This document shows positions 55,735-64,000 of a stretch of DNA of 64,000 bases, one piece after another. Origin of the DNA: Chlorobiaceae bacterium. GTDB taxonomy: Bacteria > Bacteroidota > Chlorobiia > Chlorobiales > Chlorobiaceae. Position numbers and translations under genes: made by a program. Position 1 is the first letter of the stretch. The number at the start of each line of letters is the position of its first letter. The notes below the pieces were generated by a model. That model saw only the letters and a program-made list of their open reading frames with translations, searched no databases and was not told the origin of the DNA. The stretch lies in contig JABDHK010000010.1 in assembly GCA_012972835.1 (NCBI GenBank), forward strand, positions 62,001 to 126,000, in the 5' to 3' direction.

Positions 55735-55817
55735 GGAGGATTAGTCTAATTGGTAAGGCAGCAGTCTTGAAAACTGCCGGGCTCACGCCCTTGGGGGTTC
55801 GAGTCCCTCATCCTCCG
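55735..55817 (+). tRNA. tRNA-Ser (anticodon TGA)
   Basis: Acceptor GGAGGAT pairs with ATCCTCC; anticodon loop CTTGAAA gives TGA; a variable arm GGGCTCACGCCC of serine type; T-loop GTTCGAGTC. CCA is not encoded directly at the end (GCG follows). Confidence 0.9.
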
Positions 55818-55828
55818 CGCTACCATCT

Positions 55829-55918
55829 GGAGAGGTGGCCGAGCGGCTGAAGGCAACGGTTTGCTAAACCGTCATAGTTCTTATAGGGCTATCGAGGGTT
55901 CGAATCCCTCCCTCTCCG
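55829..55918 (+). tRNA. tRNA-Ser (anticodon GCT)
   Basis: Acceptor GGAGAGG pairs with CCTCTCC; anticodon loop TTGCTAA gives GCT; a long variable arm; T-loop GTTCGAATC. It starts 11 bp after tRNA-Ser(TGA), so the two are cotranscribed. CCA is not encoded. Confidence 0.92.
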
Positions 55919-55964
55919 CTGTGCAGTCTAAGTGCTTGAGATATAGAACTTAGCTACCACAAAT

Positions 55965-55987
55965 GCCCGCAAGACGCGGGCTTTTGT
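55965..55987 (+). terminator. Intrinsic terminator after the tRNA-Ser pair
   Basis: GCCCGC (55965-55970) pairs with GCGGGC (55976-55981), loop AAGAC, followed by TTTTGTGTTT. Confidence 0.75.
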
Positions 55988-56251
55988 GTTTATAAAATCC
56001 AACTGAGAATCCTTTTTCCTCTATTCTTCATATTCTGTTTCTGGCATTCTCAGAGCCCCTCTCTCAACTGTTCTTTCGCGACTCAGAGCTTGGGTGATAG
56101 TGACCAATTTTCAATTGCAAGCTTGGTCAACAAACCTTAAACAATCAGAGATATATGCAGCAACAATCTTGTTTATTTCTGATGTAGATTTCTGCCACTT
56201 CAAAGCTTCAACCCCGGGCCGGTTCACTGCAACATGCAGTAAGGCAGCTTT
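55988..56251. other. Intergenic stretch with a short open minus-strand frame
   Basis: No complete gene. On the minus strand about 46 codons are open between stops near 56245 and 56110 (KAALLHVAVNRPGVEALKW and more), with only a GTG as possible start. It may be a gene remnant; I cannot name it. Confidence 0.25.
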
Positions 56252-56797
56252 CTATTTATGAGACTTGTTTCGGCTCTGCTTGAGTTCTTTCAAATCATTG
56301 AGCATATCACCGCCATGTGGCGAATGAAAATTTACAAATATCCAATGATCGCCGCGTTGCTCCACTTCAGCAATAACATTTGGTTCCGGGTTCCTCTTGC
56401 CTCCAGAAACTCCATATACTTCTACCAAGTAATTTTGGCCATGCTTCTTTACGCCACCGACTTCGTATCGATCTTCAAGCTCCTGGCTACATAAAAAGGG
56501 ATCCCAATCTAATCCAACAATCTCATCAGGGTGCTTTGATGATGCCTCGTAATCCTCTTTTAAGGAAGCGATTAGCTTGGCGCTAAACATATGCGCTTTT
56601 CCTGTTATGGCCCTTTCATCAGGTGCGAGCTTGCTGTTTTGGTGTGAAACAATGCCATACCAGTCATAAAATTCCTTGACAAATTGTCCAACGGATTTTT
56701 TCTGTTCCATGACTTGAGTGATGCCAGGAGAGTAACATGCCAAGAAGCCTACCAGTAGCATCGCAAATGAAAGCAAACTTTTCCTATAGCCGATCAT
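56252..56797 (-). CDS. Secreted DUF3828-like protein
   Basis: 181 residues with a signal peptide (hydrophobic residues 8-22; a Cys at 21 could be a weak lipobox). The mature protein begins VKEFYDWYGIV, a pattern of DUF3828, and has LDWDPFLCSQE near residue 95 and a C-terminal beta-rich part. DUF3828 proteins are periplasmic or surface proteins of unknown role. Start ATG 56797 behind AAGGAGG. Confidence 0.6.
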   Translation of the reverse strand: MIGYRKSLLSFAMLLVGFLACYSPGITQVMEQKKSVGQFVKEFYDWYGIVSHQNSKLAPDERAITGKAHMFSAKLIASLKEDYEASSKHPDEIVGLDWDPFLCSQELEDRYEVGGVKKHGQNYLVEVYGVSGGKRNPEPNVIAEVEQRGDHWIFVNFHSPHGGDMLNDLKELKQSRNKSHK

Positions 56798-57059
56798 GAC
56801 GAACCTCCTTGCTGGTCATGGGGTTAACATTTAATCCACTAAAATCGTATGCTAATATAATTGATAGTGAGCAAATAATTCTTTTCCCTGCAGTAAATTA
56901 TGGGTTTGTGCTTTCCAGAGCAAGTAGAGCAAATGAGGTTGATGAATCTCTTTTCTCTGACGTTTAGGATGGGTTTGTGATGGGGTATGGGGTATGGCCA
57001 TAGAGACATTATATTACTACTCTGTGATTCATTTATCGAAGCGATACTATAAGGGTTTC

Positions 57060-58256
57060 ATGAAAAAAGGTGAAATTCCAGAATTGGGATTTGCGGAATT
57101 CATTTCACTTACAGCGATGATGATGTCGCTGGTCGCACTCTCCGTCGATACCATGCTGCCCGCCCTCTCGGAAATAGGTCGGGATTTCGGGGTCATCGAC
57201 AACAACAACTCACAGCTCATCATCTCCCTGTTTTTTCTTGGAATGGCTTTCGGTCAACTGCTCTATGGCCCGGTGTCGGACAATACTGGACGCAAACCAG
57301 CCATTTATGTGGGTTACGGGCTGTTCATAACCGGGTGTGTGCTATCGCTCGTCGCCACGAACCTCTACGTCATGCTGGCTGGAAGATTTCTTCAGGGATT
57401 CGGAACGGCAGGCCCCCGCATTGTCTCCATCGCAATCGTCCGCGACCGGTACGAGGGCAGTGCCATGGCTCGTGTCATGTCCTTTGTGATGACGGTTTTC
57501 ATCATCGTGCCCATTATCGCCCCAGCACTCGGACAGGGTCTGCTGTTTTTTGCAGGATGGCGAGCTATCTTCGCTTCATTTCTTATTCTGGCTTTGCTCA
57601 CGCTTGTCTGGTTCGCCCTCCGTCAGCCCGAAACCCTGCCGAAAGAAAAAAGAGTTCCGTTCTCGTTGAAACGGATCATCAGCACCATGGGTATAATTTT
57701 CGGCAACCGCAGCGCAATCGGCTATACGGTAACCGCAGGTCTTGTTTTTGGCTTTTTTTTCGGCTATCTGAATTCTGCTCAGCAGATTTTCCAGGAAGTG
57801 TATGCACTCGGAGCGGCGTTTCCTTTTTATTTTGCCTTTCTTGCACTCTCGATAGGCGGCGCATCATTATTTAATGCACGGTTTGTTTTGCACCATACGA
57901 TGCAGTCACTTTCACAACGTGCGCTCATTTCCATCAGCGTACTCTCAGCCGGATTCTTTTTTCTCGCGCTCTGGTATCATGGACATCCGCCGCTGTGGAC
58001 GCTCATGGCGTACCTTTTTGCAACGTTTTTCGGCACCGGAATACTCTTCGGCAACCTCAATGCACTGGCTATGGAGTCACTCGGAAAAATCGCAGGTATC
58101 GGAGCTGGTGTTGTAGGCTCGCTGTCAACCCTCATCTCAATCATTACAGGAACCGCAATTGGTCAGAGCTACAATGGCTCTGTACTGCCTCTCACGGCAG
58201 GTTTTTTCATGCTCAGCCTGGCATCGCTTGCGGCTATGCGATGGGCGGAAAAATAA
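57060..58256 (+). CDS. MFS multidrug exporter, Bcr/CflA type
   Basis: 398 residues from ATG 57060; a start at 56994 adds 22 residues not typical of the family. Twelve membrane helices. The first loop has QLLYGPVSDNTGRKP (motif A, about residues 62-76), and LSVDTMLPALSEIGRDF in helix 1 marks the Bcr/CflA group of proton-driven drug exporters. Substrate cannot be told. Confidence 0.85.
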   Translation: MKKGEIPELGFAEFISLTAMMMSLVALSVDTMLPALSEIGRDFGVIDNNNSQLIISLFFLGMAFGQLLYGPVSDNTGRKPAIYVGYGLFITGCVLSLVATNLYVMLAGRFLQGFGTAGPRIVSIAIVRDRYEGSAMARVMSFVMTVFIIVPIIAPALGQGLLFFAGWRAIFASFLILALLTLVWFALRQPETLPKEKRVPFSLKRIISTMGIIFGNRSAIGYTVTAGLVFGFFFGYLNSAQQIFQEVYALGAAFPFYFAFLALSIGGASLFNARFVLHHTMQSLSQRALISISVLSAGFFFLALWYHGHPPLWTLMAYLFATFFGTGILFGNLNALAMESLGKIAGIGAGVVGSLSTLISIITGTAIGQSYNGSVLPLTAGFFMLSLASLAAMRWAEK

Positions 58257-58371
58257 ACATTTATGAAAAGAGCACAAAGATGCTTAACTTTTTGATGTAA
58301 TAAGAAGATAAAATAAGTTCTGTTATTTTCGCAATAAAGAGATTACCATAATCATTATTTGCTGAAAAGAG

Positions 58372-59397
58372 ATGAAACCGATAAAATTTTACTCTCACAC
58401 ATTATTCTTTGCAATAATGCTTTGCTGTTTATACCAAAACGTGAAAGCAAAGAGCGAGCCCATGCCTGCCTGGAATAATACTCCGATTAAAAAATCAATT
58501 GTAGATTTTGTAAATATTGCAATAAAGAAAATTCCGGTTGAAGATCGTATTGCTGTTTTCGATATGGATGGTACTATTGCCTGTGAAGCTCCATTGTGGT
58601 TTGAAATGTATGCCGCTGTTGAGGGTTTAAACCTGAAATCTGCAAAAAATCCAGAATTATTACGATATCCGGAATACAGGTATGCCAGAAAACTTGCTGT
58701 AAACCCGGCTGACACATCGGTTTTCAATAACTGGACTAACTTCAGTAAACTACCTTACTATAACTATATCGACTCAATGGTCTGGAAAGCCTATGAAGGA
58801 GTTGACCATGAACAGTATGTCAATTCAGCTCGTTCGTATTTAACAAAAGCCAGAGATAAAAAGTTTAATATCATACTGGCAGATATGTTTTATCAGCCAA
58901 TGATTGAGTTGATAGGTTATTTAAAGAAAAACAAATTTACGGTTTATGTTGTTTCAGGCTCAGTGCAGGGTGTTATATGGAGTGTCTGTCCCCAGATAAT
59001 AAATGTGGACAGAGCGCATCTTATTGGTACCCGTCAGATTGTAAGCCCTGTTTATAAGCCGGAAGACTATAAGATCTTATTTATTATTCAGAAAGGTATT
59101 TTTCCGCCGAAGGATGATAAAAATGGAAAAAGCATAAATATTTATTCGCATATTGGCAAAACACCTGTATTTGCTTTTGGAAATACTAATGGGGACTTTG
59201 GAATGTTTCATTTAACAGCAACAAATAAATATCCTCATATTGAATTGTTGCTCAATCATGATGATGCAGTTCGTGAGTATGCTTACCTTCCATTTCATGG
59301 TGACACAGTACCTTCATGGGGAGATTCCTTGTTGGTAAATAAATGGAAGCTTGTCAATATGTCACAGGAATTTAAAACGGTCTGGAAAAAAAGATAG
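58372..59397 (+). CDS. Secreted HAD-family phosphatase
   Basis: 341 residues with a signal peptide (about residues 1-26). Motif I is FDMDGTIAC (about 63-71) with the nucleophile Asp; motif II is VYVVSGSVQG (about 197) and motif III/IV GNTNGDFGMF (about 272-281). Secreted HAD proteins are acid phosphatases or phosphonatase-like. It stands alone, convergent with the NAT gene. Confidence 0.75.
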   Translation: MKPIKFYSHTLFFAIMLCCLYQNVKAKSEPMPAWNNTPIKKSIVDFVNIAIKKIPVEDRIAVFDMDGTIACEAPLWFEMYAAVEGLNLKSAKNPELLRYPEYRYARKLAVNPADTSVFNNWTNFSKLPYYNYIDSMVWKAYEGVDHEQYVNSARSYLTKARDKKFNIILADMFYQPMIELIGYLKKNKFTVYVVSGSVQGVIWSVCPQIINVDRAHLIGTRQIVSPVYKPEDYKILFIIQKGIFPPKDDKNGKSINIYSHIGKTPVFAFGNTNGDFGMFHLTATNKYPHIELLLNHDDAVREYAYLPFHGDTVPSWGDSLLVNKWKLVNMSQEFKTVWKKR

Positions 59398-59420
59398 GAT
59401 TTAATCAGGGATTGAAGGCA

Positions 59421-60194
59421 TTATTGCGGTGGCGCAACAAGCCCGAATTTGCTGGCTAATATGCTTGCACGATTCTCCATGGAAATGAATTGCTTTGTTG
59501 TTTTCCCGTTGACAACGCTTTTAAACGTATCACCAATAAGTATCTCTCTGCCTGTTGGATTGTGCAGCACTACCAATAATTTTTTTACAAAAATCGCATC
59601 TGGGTGTGTTGAGTTAAGGTGGTTGGCTGGTACGAAGTCAATCCATTCTTGTGGCGACAGGTCGAACTCGTATTGGTTTGCCCACTCTCCTTCACTCAAT
59701 GCTTTGAGCAGATACCTGTTCTCATTGCTTTTGCTGAGCATAAAAACATCAGAGTCCTGCTTGATCTCAACATCAAGCACGGTGAGCCGCATTGGTTTTC
59801 TTATACCGTGAACTCCAAATCCTAAGTCGAAGAGCCACTCCTCTCCATCCACATCAACAACAAGAGCCATATGTGTTTTGGGGCGCCTTACGGGGTAAAT
59901 CATTGGACGTGCAGCCACAAAAATATAAGGCACGCCAAGTTCCTGGAGTGCCATCGCAAAGAGGCCATTGACTTCATAGCAGTATCCGCCACGCTTGCGC
60001 ATCACTATTTTTTCAACAATTTCCTCTGGAACCAGGGAGACAATCTTTCCTGCTTGAACATCCAGATTTTCAAAAGGAACGGAAAATAATTGGCAGCGCA
60101 TTATATCCGTTAATGTTACAATATCCTTGCTGGCATTGCCGTTATAACCTACCCTGTCGAAGTACTTCTCAAGTGTGAAGTTGTCTGCTTTCAT
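59421..60194 (-). CDS. nat: Arylamine N-acetyltransferase
   Basis: 257 residues from ATG 60194 (MKADNFTLEKYFDRVGYNG), which matches the usual NAT start; ATGs at 60218 and 60248 give longer forms. The catalytic triad is visible: Cys in RGGYCYEVNGLF (about 70), His in KTHMALVVD (about 108) and Asp in WLFDLGFG (about 123). The enzyme moves acetyl from acetyl-CoA to arylamines or hydrazines. Confidence 0.9.
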   Translation of the reverse strand: MKADNFTLEKYFDRVGYNGNASKDIVTLTDIMRCQLFSVPFENLDVQAGKIVSLVPEEIVEKIVMRKRGGYCYEVNGLFAMALQELGVPYIFVAARPMIYPVRRPKTHMALVVDVDGEEWLFDLGFGVHGIRKPMRLTVLDVEIKQDSDVFMLSKSNENRYLLKALSEGEWANQYEFDLSPQEWIDFVPANHLNSTHPDAIFVKKLLVVLHNPTGREILIGDTFKSVVNGKTTKQFISMENRASILASKFGLVAPPQ

Positions 60195-60425
60195 ATTTTC
60201 TCTTGAGTCGAATTTCATTAAATCCCAGTGCTTCAACAAATGTAACAATCTTGTATGGTTTGAGAACAGGCAAATCTCCCATATTCAGACTGCCATAATA
60301 TTTTAAGTGCCAATAAATTGGATATTCAGCACTGACTCTCCTTCCTGAAGCAGTATTTCAATGAGTTCCCGAAGGATTTGATGGAAAAAGTGAAAACATG
60401 TTTGAGGAAATTTCTGTAATTCTTA

Positions 60426-60447
60426 TATTGAAAATGAATTCTCAATA
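60426..60447. promoter_or_regulatory. Candidate Fur/Zur operator upstream of the metal ABC operon
   Basis: An imperfect 22-bp palindrome, core GAAAATGAATTCTC, lies 14 bp before the ATG of the binding protein gene. It resembles Fur-family boxes and overlaps the likely promoter. A Fur-family gene is the last gene of the same operon. Confidence 0.4.
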
Positions 60448-60461
60448 GCAATAAAGGTATT

Positions 60462-61379
60462 ATGAGCAAGACCATCGGGATATTGATTATTGTTTTCTGT
60501 CTCGTTTTTATAAACTCCTGCCAAAAAACACAACAGGCCCAATCCGATTCAAAAAAAACCATTGTTGTCACCTCTTCACTTCTTGGCTCTATTGTGAAGG
60601 AACTGGTTGGTGATCACTGCAATGTGATAGTTATCATCCCTAACGGCCTTGATGTCCACGAATGGGAGCCCTCAGCCAAAGATATCGAAACACTCCTTAC
60701 GGCATCACTGATTGTCGAAAACGGTCTTGGCCTGGAAAGCGGGTTATCAAAAACTCTTGAACAAGCCCGTTCCTCAGGAGTAAGAATCTTTACGGCAAGC
60801 AATTACATAAACATCAGAAAAGTGGGAGATGGAGAGGGTATTTCCTCTGGCGAACCTGATCAAATGCCCGGTGCAGAAGATCCTCATCTCTGGCTTGATC
60901 CTCTTGCTGTAAAAAGGATAACTCAGGCGCTCTCAAATACTCTCAAAGAGCAGTTCCGGATTGATCTTACCGCTGAAGCTGCACTCCTTGCAAAAAAACT
61001 AACACTGCTGGACAGCTCCATCAGGGAACAAGTCGCTTCCATTCCTGCAGAAAATCGCAAATTGGTTACAGGGCATGAGTCTCTGGGCTATTTTGCCAAG
61101 GCTTTCGGATTTAAGTTAATCGGTGCCATCATACCGAGCTTGACCACGCAAGCCGAGGTTTCAGCTTCAGAACTTGCAACATTGAAGAGCCTCATTGTGC
61201 ATCATAACGTGAAGGTTGTCTTTACTGAAACAGGAACTCCGGCCAAAGTGGCTGTGGCCCTTGCGCGTGATTCAGGTGTAAAGTGTGTCGAGATTCACAC
61301 CCATCTGCTTCCTCCAGACGGCTCATATTTTACCATGATGAAAAACCTCTCTGCCACTATCACCGGGAGCTTAAAGTAA
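60462..61379 (+). CDS. znuA: Metal ABC transporter substrate-binding lipoprotein (ZnuA-like)
   Basis: 305 residues with a lipoprotein-type signal (Cys20 in INSCQK). Metal ligands are His in DVHEWEP (about 65), His in EDPHLWLDP (about 142) and His in VTGHESLGYF (about 202). A His at this third position, rather than Glu, is more typical of zinc than manganese proteins. It delivers Zn(II) to the permease. Confidence 0.85.
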   Translation: MSKTIGILIIVFCLVFINSCQKTQQAQSDSKKTIVVTSSLLGSIVKELVGDHCNVIVIIPNGLDVHEWEPSAKDIETLLTASLIVENGLGLESGLSKTLEQARSSGVRIFTASNYINIRKVGDGEGISSGEPDQMPGAEDPHLWLDPLAVKRITQALSNTLKEQFRIDLTAEAALLAKKLTLLDSSIREQVASIPAENRKLVTGHESLGYFAKAFGFKLIGAIIPSLTTQAEVSASELATLKSLIVHHNVKVVFTETGTPAKVAVALARDSGVKCVEIHTHLLPPDGSYFTMMKNLSATITGSLK

Positions 61380-62213
61380 GTGGACATTTTTATAGCACCT
61401 TTTTTGAATAATGGATTCATGCTTAATGCTCTGGCTGCCGGAACACTGGTTGCCATAGCTTGTGGTATTGTAGGAACCTTCATGGTTCTCCGGGGATTAG
61501 CCTTTCTTGGTGATGCGCTGGCTCATGGAGTGCTTCCTGGAGTGGCTTCAGCATTGTTATGGGGATTTCCGGGTTTCCTTGGTGCTTCTGTAAGCTCTCT
61601 GGTGATGATAGCTGGGATCACCTGGGTAACAAAAAAATCAAAGTTGTCTTCTGACACTGCAATAGGACTGCTTTTTGTAGGAATGTTAGCCTTGGGAGTT
61701 GTCATTGTCTCGCACTCTCAATCATTTTCCGGCGATCTCGTGAAGGTTCTCTTTGGGCAATTTCTTGGTATCTCCCACTACGATTTGCTCATCCAGGGTT
61801 CAGTGACGCTGTTTCTCGCTCTTATGGCATTTGTGCTGCGACGCCCTTTTCTTCTCCTTTGTTTCAGCGAGGAGCAAGCCCAGGTTTCAGGTTATTCAGC
61901 AAAATTATATCATTTTTTACTTTTAGTCATGATCGCCCTGACCGTTATTGTTTCGTTTCAAACCGTTGGAACTCTCCTTGTCTTTGGAATGCTTCTTGCG
62001 CCTGCCGCAACAAGCTCCTTTCTCTCCCGGCAACTTGGCAGCATGATGATTATCGCCAGCGGTTTTGGAATTTTTTCGGTCTATGCAGGCTTGCTTTTAA
62101 GTTACCACTTCAACCTGTCCGCCGGTGGCTGCGTGGTTTTAGTGGCAGTTGGAATATTTTTTATAGTTTTTATTTTCTCCCAACGGTTGAGAGTGGAGCA
62201 TTTCCATGGTTGA
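61380..62213 (+). CDS. znuB: Metal ABC transporter permease (ZnuB-like)
   Basis: 277 residues, ABC-3 family, eight hydrophobic segments. It begins with GTG 61380 directly after the znuA stop. FMVLRGLAFLGDALAHGVLPG (about residues 38-58) is the family signature. The end overlaps znuC by 8 bp. Confidence 0.87.
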   Translation: MDIFIAPFLNNGFMLNALAAGTLVAIACGIVGTFMVLRGLAFLGDALAHGVLPGVASALLWGFPGFLGASVSSLVMIAGITWVTKKSKLSSDTAIGLLFVGMLALGVVIVSHSQSFSGDLVKVLFGQFLGISHYDLLIQGSVTLFLALMAFVLRRPFLLLCFSEEQAQVSGYSAKLYHFLLLVMIALTVIVSFQTVGTLLVFGMLLAPAATSSFLSRQLGSMMIIASGFGIFSVYAGLLLSYHFNLSAGGCVVLVAVGIFFIVFIFSQRLRVEHFHG

Positions 62214-62979
62214 AAATGCCCTAACCCTGAATGATCTATCAGTCGGATATGATGGTAGATCCGTTCTCACAGGCTTAAACCTGACCATGCCTAAGGGATC
62301 CTCTCTGGCTTTAGTTGGAAGTAACGGCTCAGGAAAATCAACGTTATTAAAAACGCTGGCAGCTCTCTTGCCTGCCATTAAAGGGAGTGTTGAAGTTTTA
62401 AGTGATAAGCCGGGTCGTCAGCCTCTCAGAATATCCTATCACTGCCAATTTCATCCTAACTCCTTTCTTCTTCCCTTGCGAAGTATTGATGTGGTTCGGA
62501 TGGCTCGATTTCCTGTCAGAGGTTTTTTTGGTCGATTAACAAAGGAAGACGAAAATATTGTTCGAGAATCCCTTGAATACATGAATGCCCTCGAACTCTC
62601 TGAAAAGCCGGTCAACACCCTTTCGGGCGGACAAAAACAAAGGGTTTTTCTCTCTCACACTCTTGCACGAAACGCAGACTTTCTTCTTTTGGATGAGCCA
62701 ACTGCCGGGCTGGATGTGTATGGCGCGGATCTCTATGAGAAACTGGTTCTTCGACTTAAAACTGAAGGTAAAACGCTTCTGGTTGCCACTCACAGCATCA
62801 GGGAAGCATCCCAATGCGACTATGTTCTGCTTCTTGCTTCCCGGGTGGTAGCCTTCGGTACTCCTGCCAAGGTTTTGACTCCGGCAAACATCCTCAAAAC
62901 TTTCGGTCTGGTTGCCCAGTTTAGTGGTACTGACCTTTTAGTCATGGACAACCACTATGGAGGAGTTGATCAGGAATAA
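62206..62979 (+). CDS. znuC: Metal ABC transporter ATPase (ZnuC-like)
   Basis: 257 residues. Walker A GSNGSGKST (about 38), signature LSGGQKQRVFLSHTLA (about 138) and Walker B FLLLDEPTAGLD (about 161) are present. It powers the znuAB importer. It overlaps znuB and is followed 2 bp later by the regulator gene. Confidence 0.88.
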   Translation: MVENALTLNDLSVGYDGRSVLTGLNLTMPKGSSLALVGSNGSGKSTLLKTLAALLPAIKGSVEVLSDKPGRQPLRISYHCQFHPNSFLLPLRSIDVVRMARFPVRGFFGRLTKEDENIVRESLEYMNALELSEKPVNTLSGGQKQRVFLSHTLARNADFLLLDEPTAGLDVYGADLYEKLVLRLKTEGKTLLVATHSIREASQCDYVLLLASRVVAFGTPAKVLTPANILKTFGLVAQFSGTDLLVMDNHYGGVDQE

Positions 62980-62981
62980 TC

Positions 62982-63353
62982 ATGAAAAGAAAAACAAGAC
63001 AAAGGGAAATTATCAAGCATCTATTTCAGTCAGAAGGACGACCACTGAACCCCTTGGAAATCCTGAGTCTGGCCAAATACAGCTTTTCAGGTTTAAGTCT
63101 GGCAACAGTCTACAGGGCTATAAAGGAATTGGTGGAAGAAGAATGGCTGATAACTGTCGAAGTGCCCGGTCTCTCTTTGTATTACGAGATAAATCATCAT
63201 CAGCACCATCATCATTTTTATTGTTCCGCCTGCCGGAAGGTTTTTGAGGTGGAAGGCTGTGTCCCTGTTGATGGGCTGACACCAAAAGGTTTTTTGCTGG
63301 AGTCCCATGAAATCCTTCTTAGTGGAAGATGTTCCGGTTGTATCCCAAGTTGA
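62982..63353 (+). CDS. zur: Fur-family regulator, probably Zur
   Basis: 123 residues. An N-terminal winged helix with LATVYRAIKELVEEEW (about residues 39-54), then HHHQHHHHFYCSACRKVFEV (Cys-x2-Cys zinc site, about 67-86) and a final CSGC. It lies in the znu operon, so it likely represses it when zinc is plentiful. Fur-type iron sensing cannot be excluded. Confidence 0.82.
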   Translation: MKRKTRQREIIKHLFQSEGRPLNPLEILSLAKYSFSGLSLATVYRAIKELVEEEWLITVEVPGLSLYYEINHHQHHHHFYCSACRKVFEVEGCVPVDGLTPKGFLLESHEILLSGRCSGCIPS

Positions 63354-63354
63354 C

Positions 63355-63373
63355 GGGGCAGTGTTCCTGCCCC
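63355..63373. terminator. Hairpin between zur and the TonB receptor gene
   Basis: GGGGCAG (63355-63361) pairs with CTGCCCC (63367-63373), loop TGTTC. No T-run. It lies between convergent genes. Confidence 0.45.
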
Positions 63374-63398
63374 ATCCGTGATGATGATTCTTTGAAGA

Positions 63399-64000
63399 TT
63401 AGAAGGTCTGGGTTAACCCAACATTAAATGAACGTCCCTGTCCCGCAACTGACTCGAATGGGGTGAGTCGTTTGTCTGCAAGGTTCTGGTCGTAGTTGAT
63501 ACCGCCGAGTGGTAGATAATAGAATCGGTCGAAGAGGTTCGTGATACCAAAGTCCAGCCGGAGGTTTTTCCATTGGTATGCCGTGCGCAGATTGAGCAGC
63601 GCGAAGCCCGGTGTTGTCGGCTCTTTACGGATAGTGTCAACCTCTGTTTTTCCGCTGACCAGTTGCAGTTCAACAGCATTGGTCCAGCCGGATATTTTTT
63701 GTTCAAGGGTGAGTAAGCCATTCAGCGGCATCATGTGGTACAGGCTGTTCCCTGTATCCAGATTCCTGCCGTTCACATATCCAAGAGTTCCGCTAAGTTG
63801 ACCACGGCCATAGCCGCCATCCTCCCATACACCAACTTTTCCCGACACATCCAGCCCATAAATTCTGGCGTCGTGATTGGCAAATTGTAGGGTGTTGCCT
63901 GTGGATTTGAGGGTTAACACATTCACATCGATATAATCATTGACATAGGTGTAGTAAGGTGTAACCTTCAACTCCCAGTTCTTGCATGCACTGTCGTGCC
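63399..64000 (-). CDS. TonB-dependent outer membrane receptor, C-terminal part (cut by window edge)
   Basis: The frame is open to the right edge; the TTG at 63971 is internal. About 200 residues of beta-barrel strands are seen, with VTPYYTYVNDYIDV, NLRTAYQWKNLRLDFGITNLFDRFYYLPLG, and a C-terminal FNVGLTQTF ending in Phe, as outer membrane barrels do. Its place next to znuABC-zur suggests uptake of zinc or a zinc complex, but copper, cobalamin or siderophore uptake is possible. Confidence 0.82.
   Translation of the reverse strand, partial: HDSACKNWELKVTPYYTYVNDYIDVNVLTLKSTGNTLQFANHDARIYGLDVSGKVGVWEDGGYGRGQLSGTLGYVNGRNLDTGNSLYHMMPLNGLLTLEQKISGWTNAVELQLVSGKTEVDTIRKEPTTPGFALLNLRTAYQWKNLRLDFGITNLFDRFYYLPLGGINYDQNLADKRLTPFESVAGQGRSFNVGLTQTF

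Overview
The window reads as chromosome from a green sulfur bacterium (Chlorobiaceae) that makes gas vesicles. Evidence is an 11-subunit complex I operon without nuoE, nuoF and nuoG, a bchI-bchD-bchH magnesium chelatase cluster, a hupSLCD uptake hydrogenase, and a large gas vesicle cluster. This set fits the Pelodictyon/Chlorobium clathratiforme type. That assignment is inferred from gene content only; no database search was run.

Layout. 1-1215: end of a ferrochelatase-like gene, a TPR protein and a small membrane protein. 1429-12471: nuoABCDHIJKLMN, closed by an intrinsic terminator. 12754-16843: hupS, hupL, hupC and the maturation protease hupD. 16914-23600: a pterin pair (folE and a PTPS/QueD gene), an OsmC protein, three unassigned proteins, an ABC-F ATPase with a possible attenuator leader, and an AlkD-like protein.

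23670-38550: the gas vesicle region. A sigma-54 type -24/-12 element precedes two tandem gvpA copies. Two coiled-coil proteins, gvpN, a small coiled-coil protein, gvpJ, gvpH (Hsp20-like), an ArsA/Get3-type ATPase and a CDC48-type double AAA ATPase follow. Then come a GvpF/L protein fused to a J-domain, two more gvpF/L genes, gvpG (probably starting at ATT), gvpO, gvpF/L, a small gvpA-family gene, gvpF/L and gvpK. A convergent NtrC-family sigma-54 activator ends the region, and the tail of a decayed histidine kinase lies just upstream of it.

38714-52365: a secreted prolyl oligopeptidase, an RluA-type pseudouridine synthase, a dihydrolipoamide dehydrogenase, bchI, bchD, bchH and guaB. 52574-55918: three tRNA-Ser genes around a multi-PAS histidine kinase and a patch of decayed genes. 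56252-60194: a DUF3828-like protein, an MFS drug exporter, a secreted HAD phosphatase and an arylamine N-acetyltransferase. 60462-64000: a zinc-type ABC importer with a Fur/Zur regulator and a TonB receptor cut by the window edge.

The most notable system is the gas vesicle cluster. Around the standard assembly genes it encodes four chaperone-type activities: Hsp20, a J-domain, a Get3/ArsA ATPase and a CDC48 unfoldase. It also has five GvpF/L paralogues. The sequence suggests sigma-54 control by the regulator encoded at the cluster's end. The cluster is much more AT-rich than its surroundings, except for gvpA and much of the CDC48 gene, which suggests a mosaic and probably horizontal origin.
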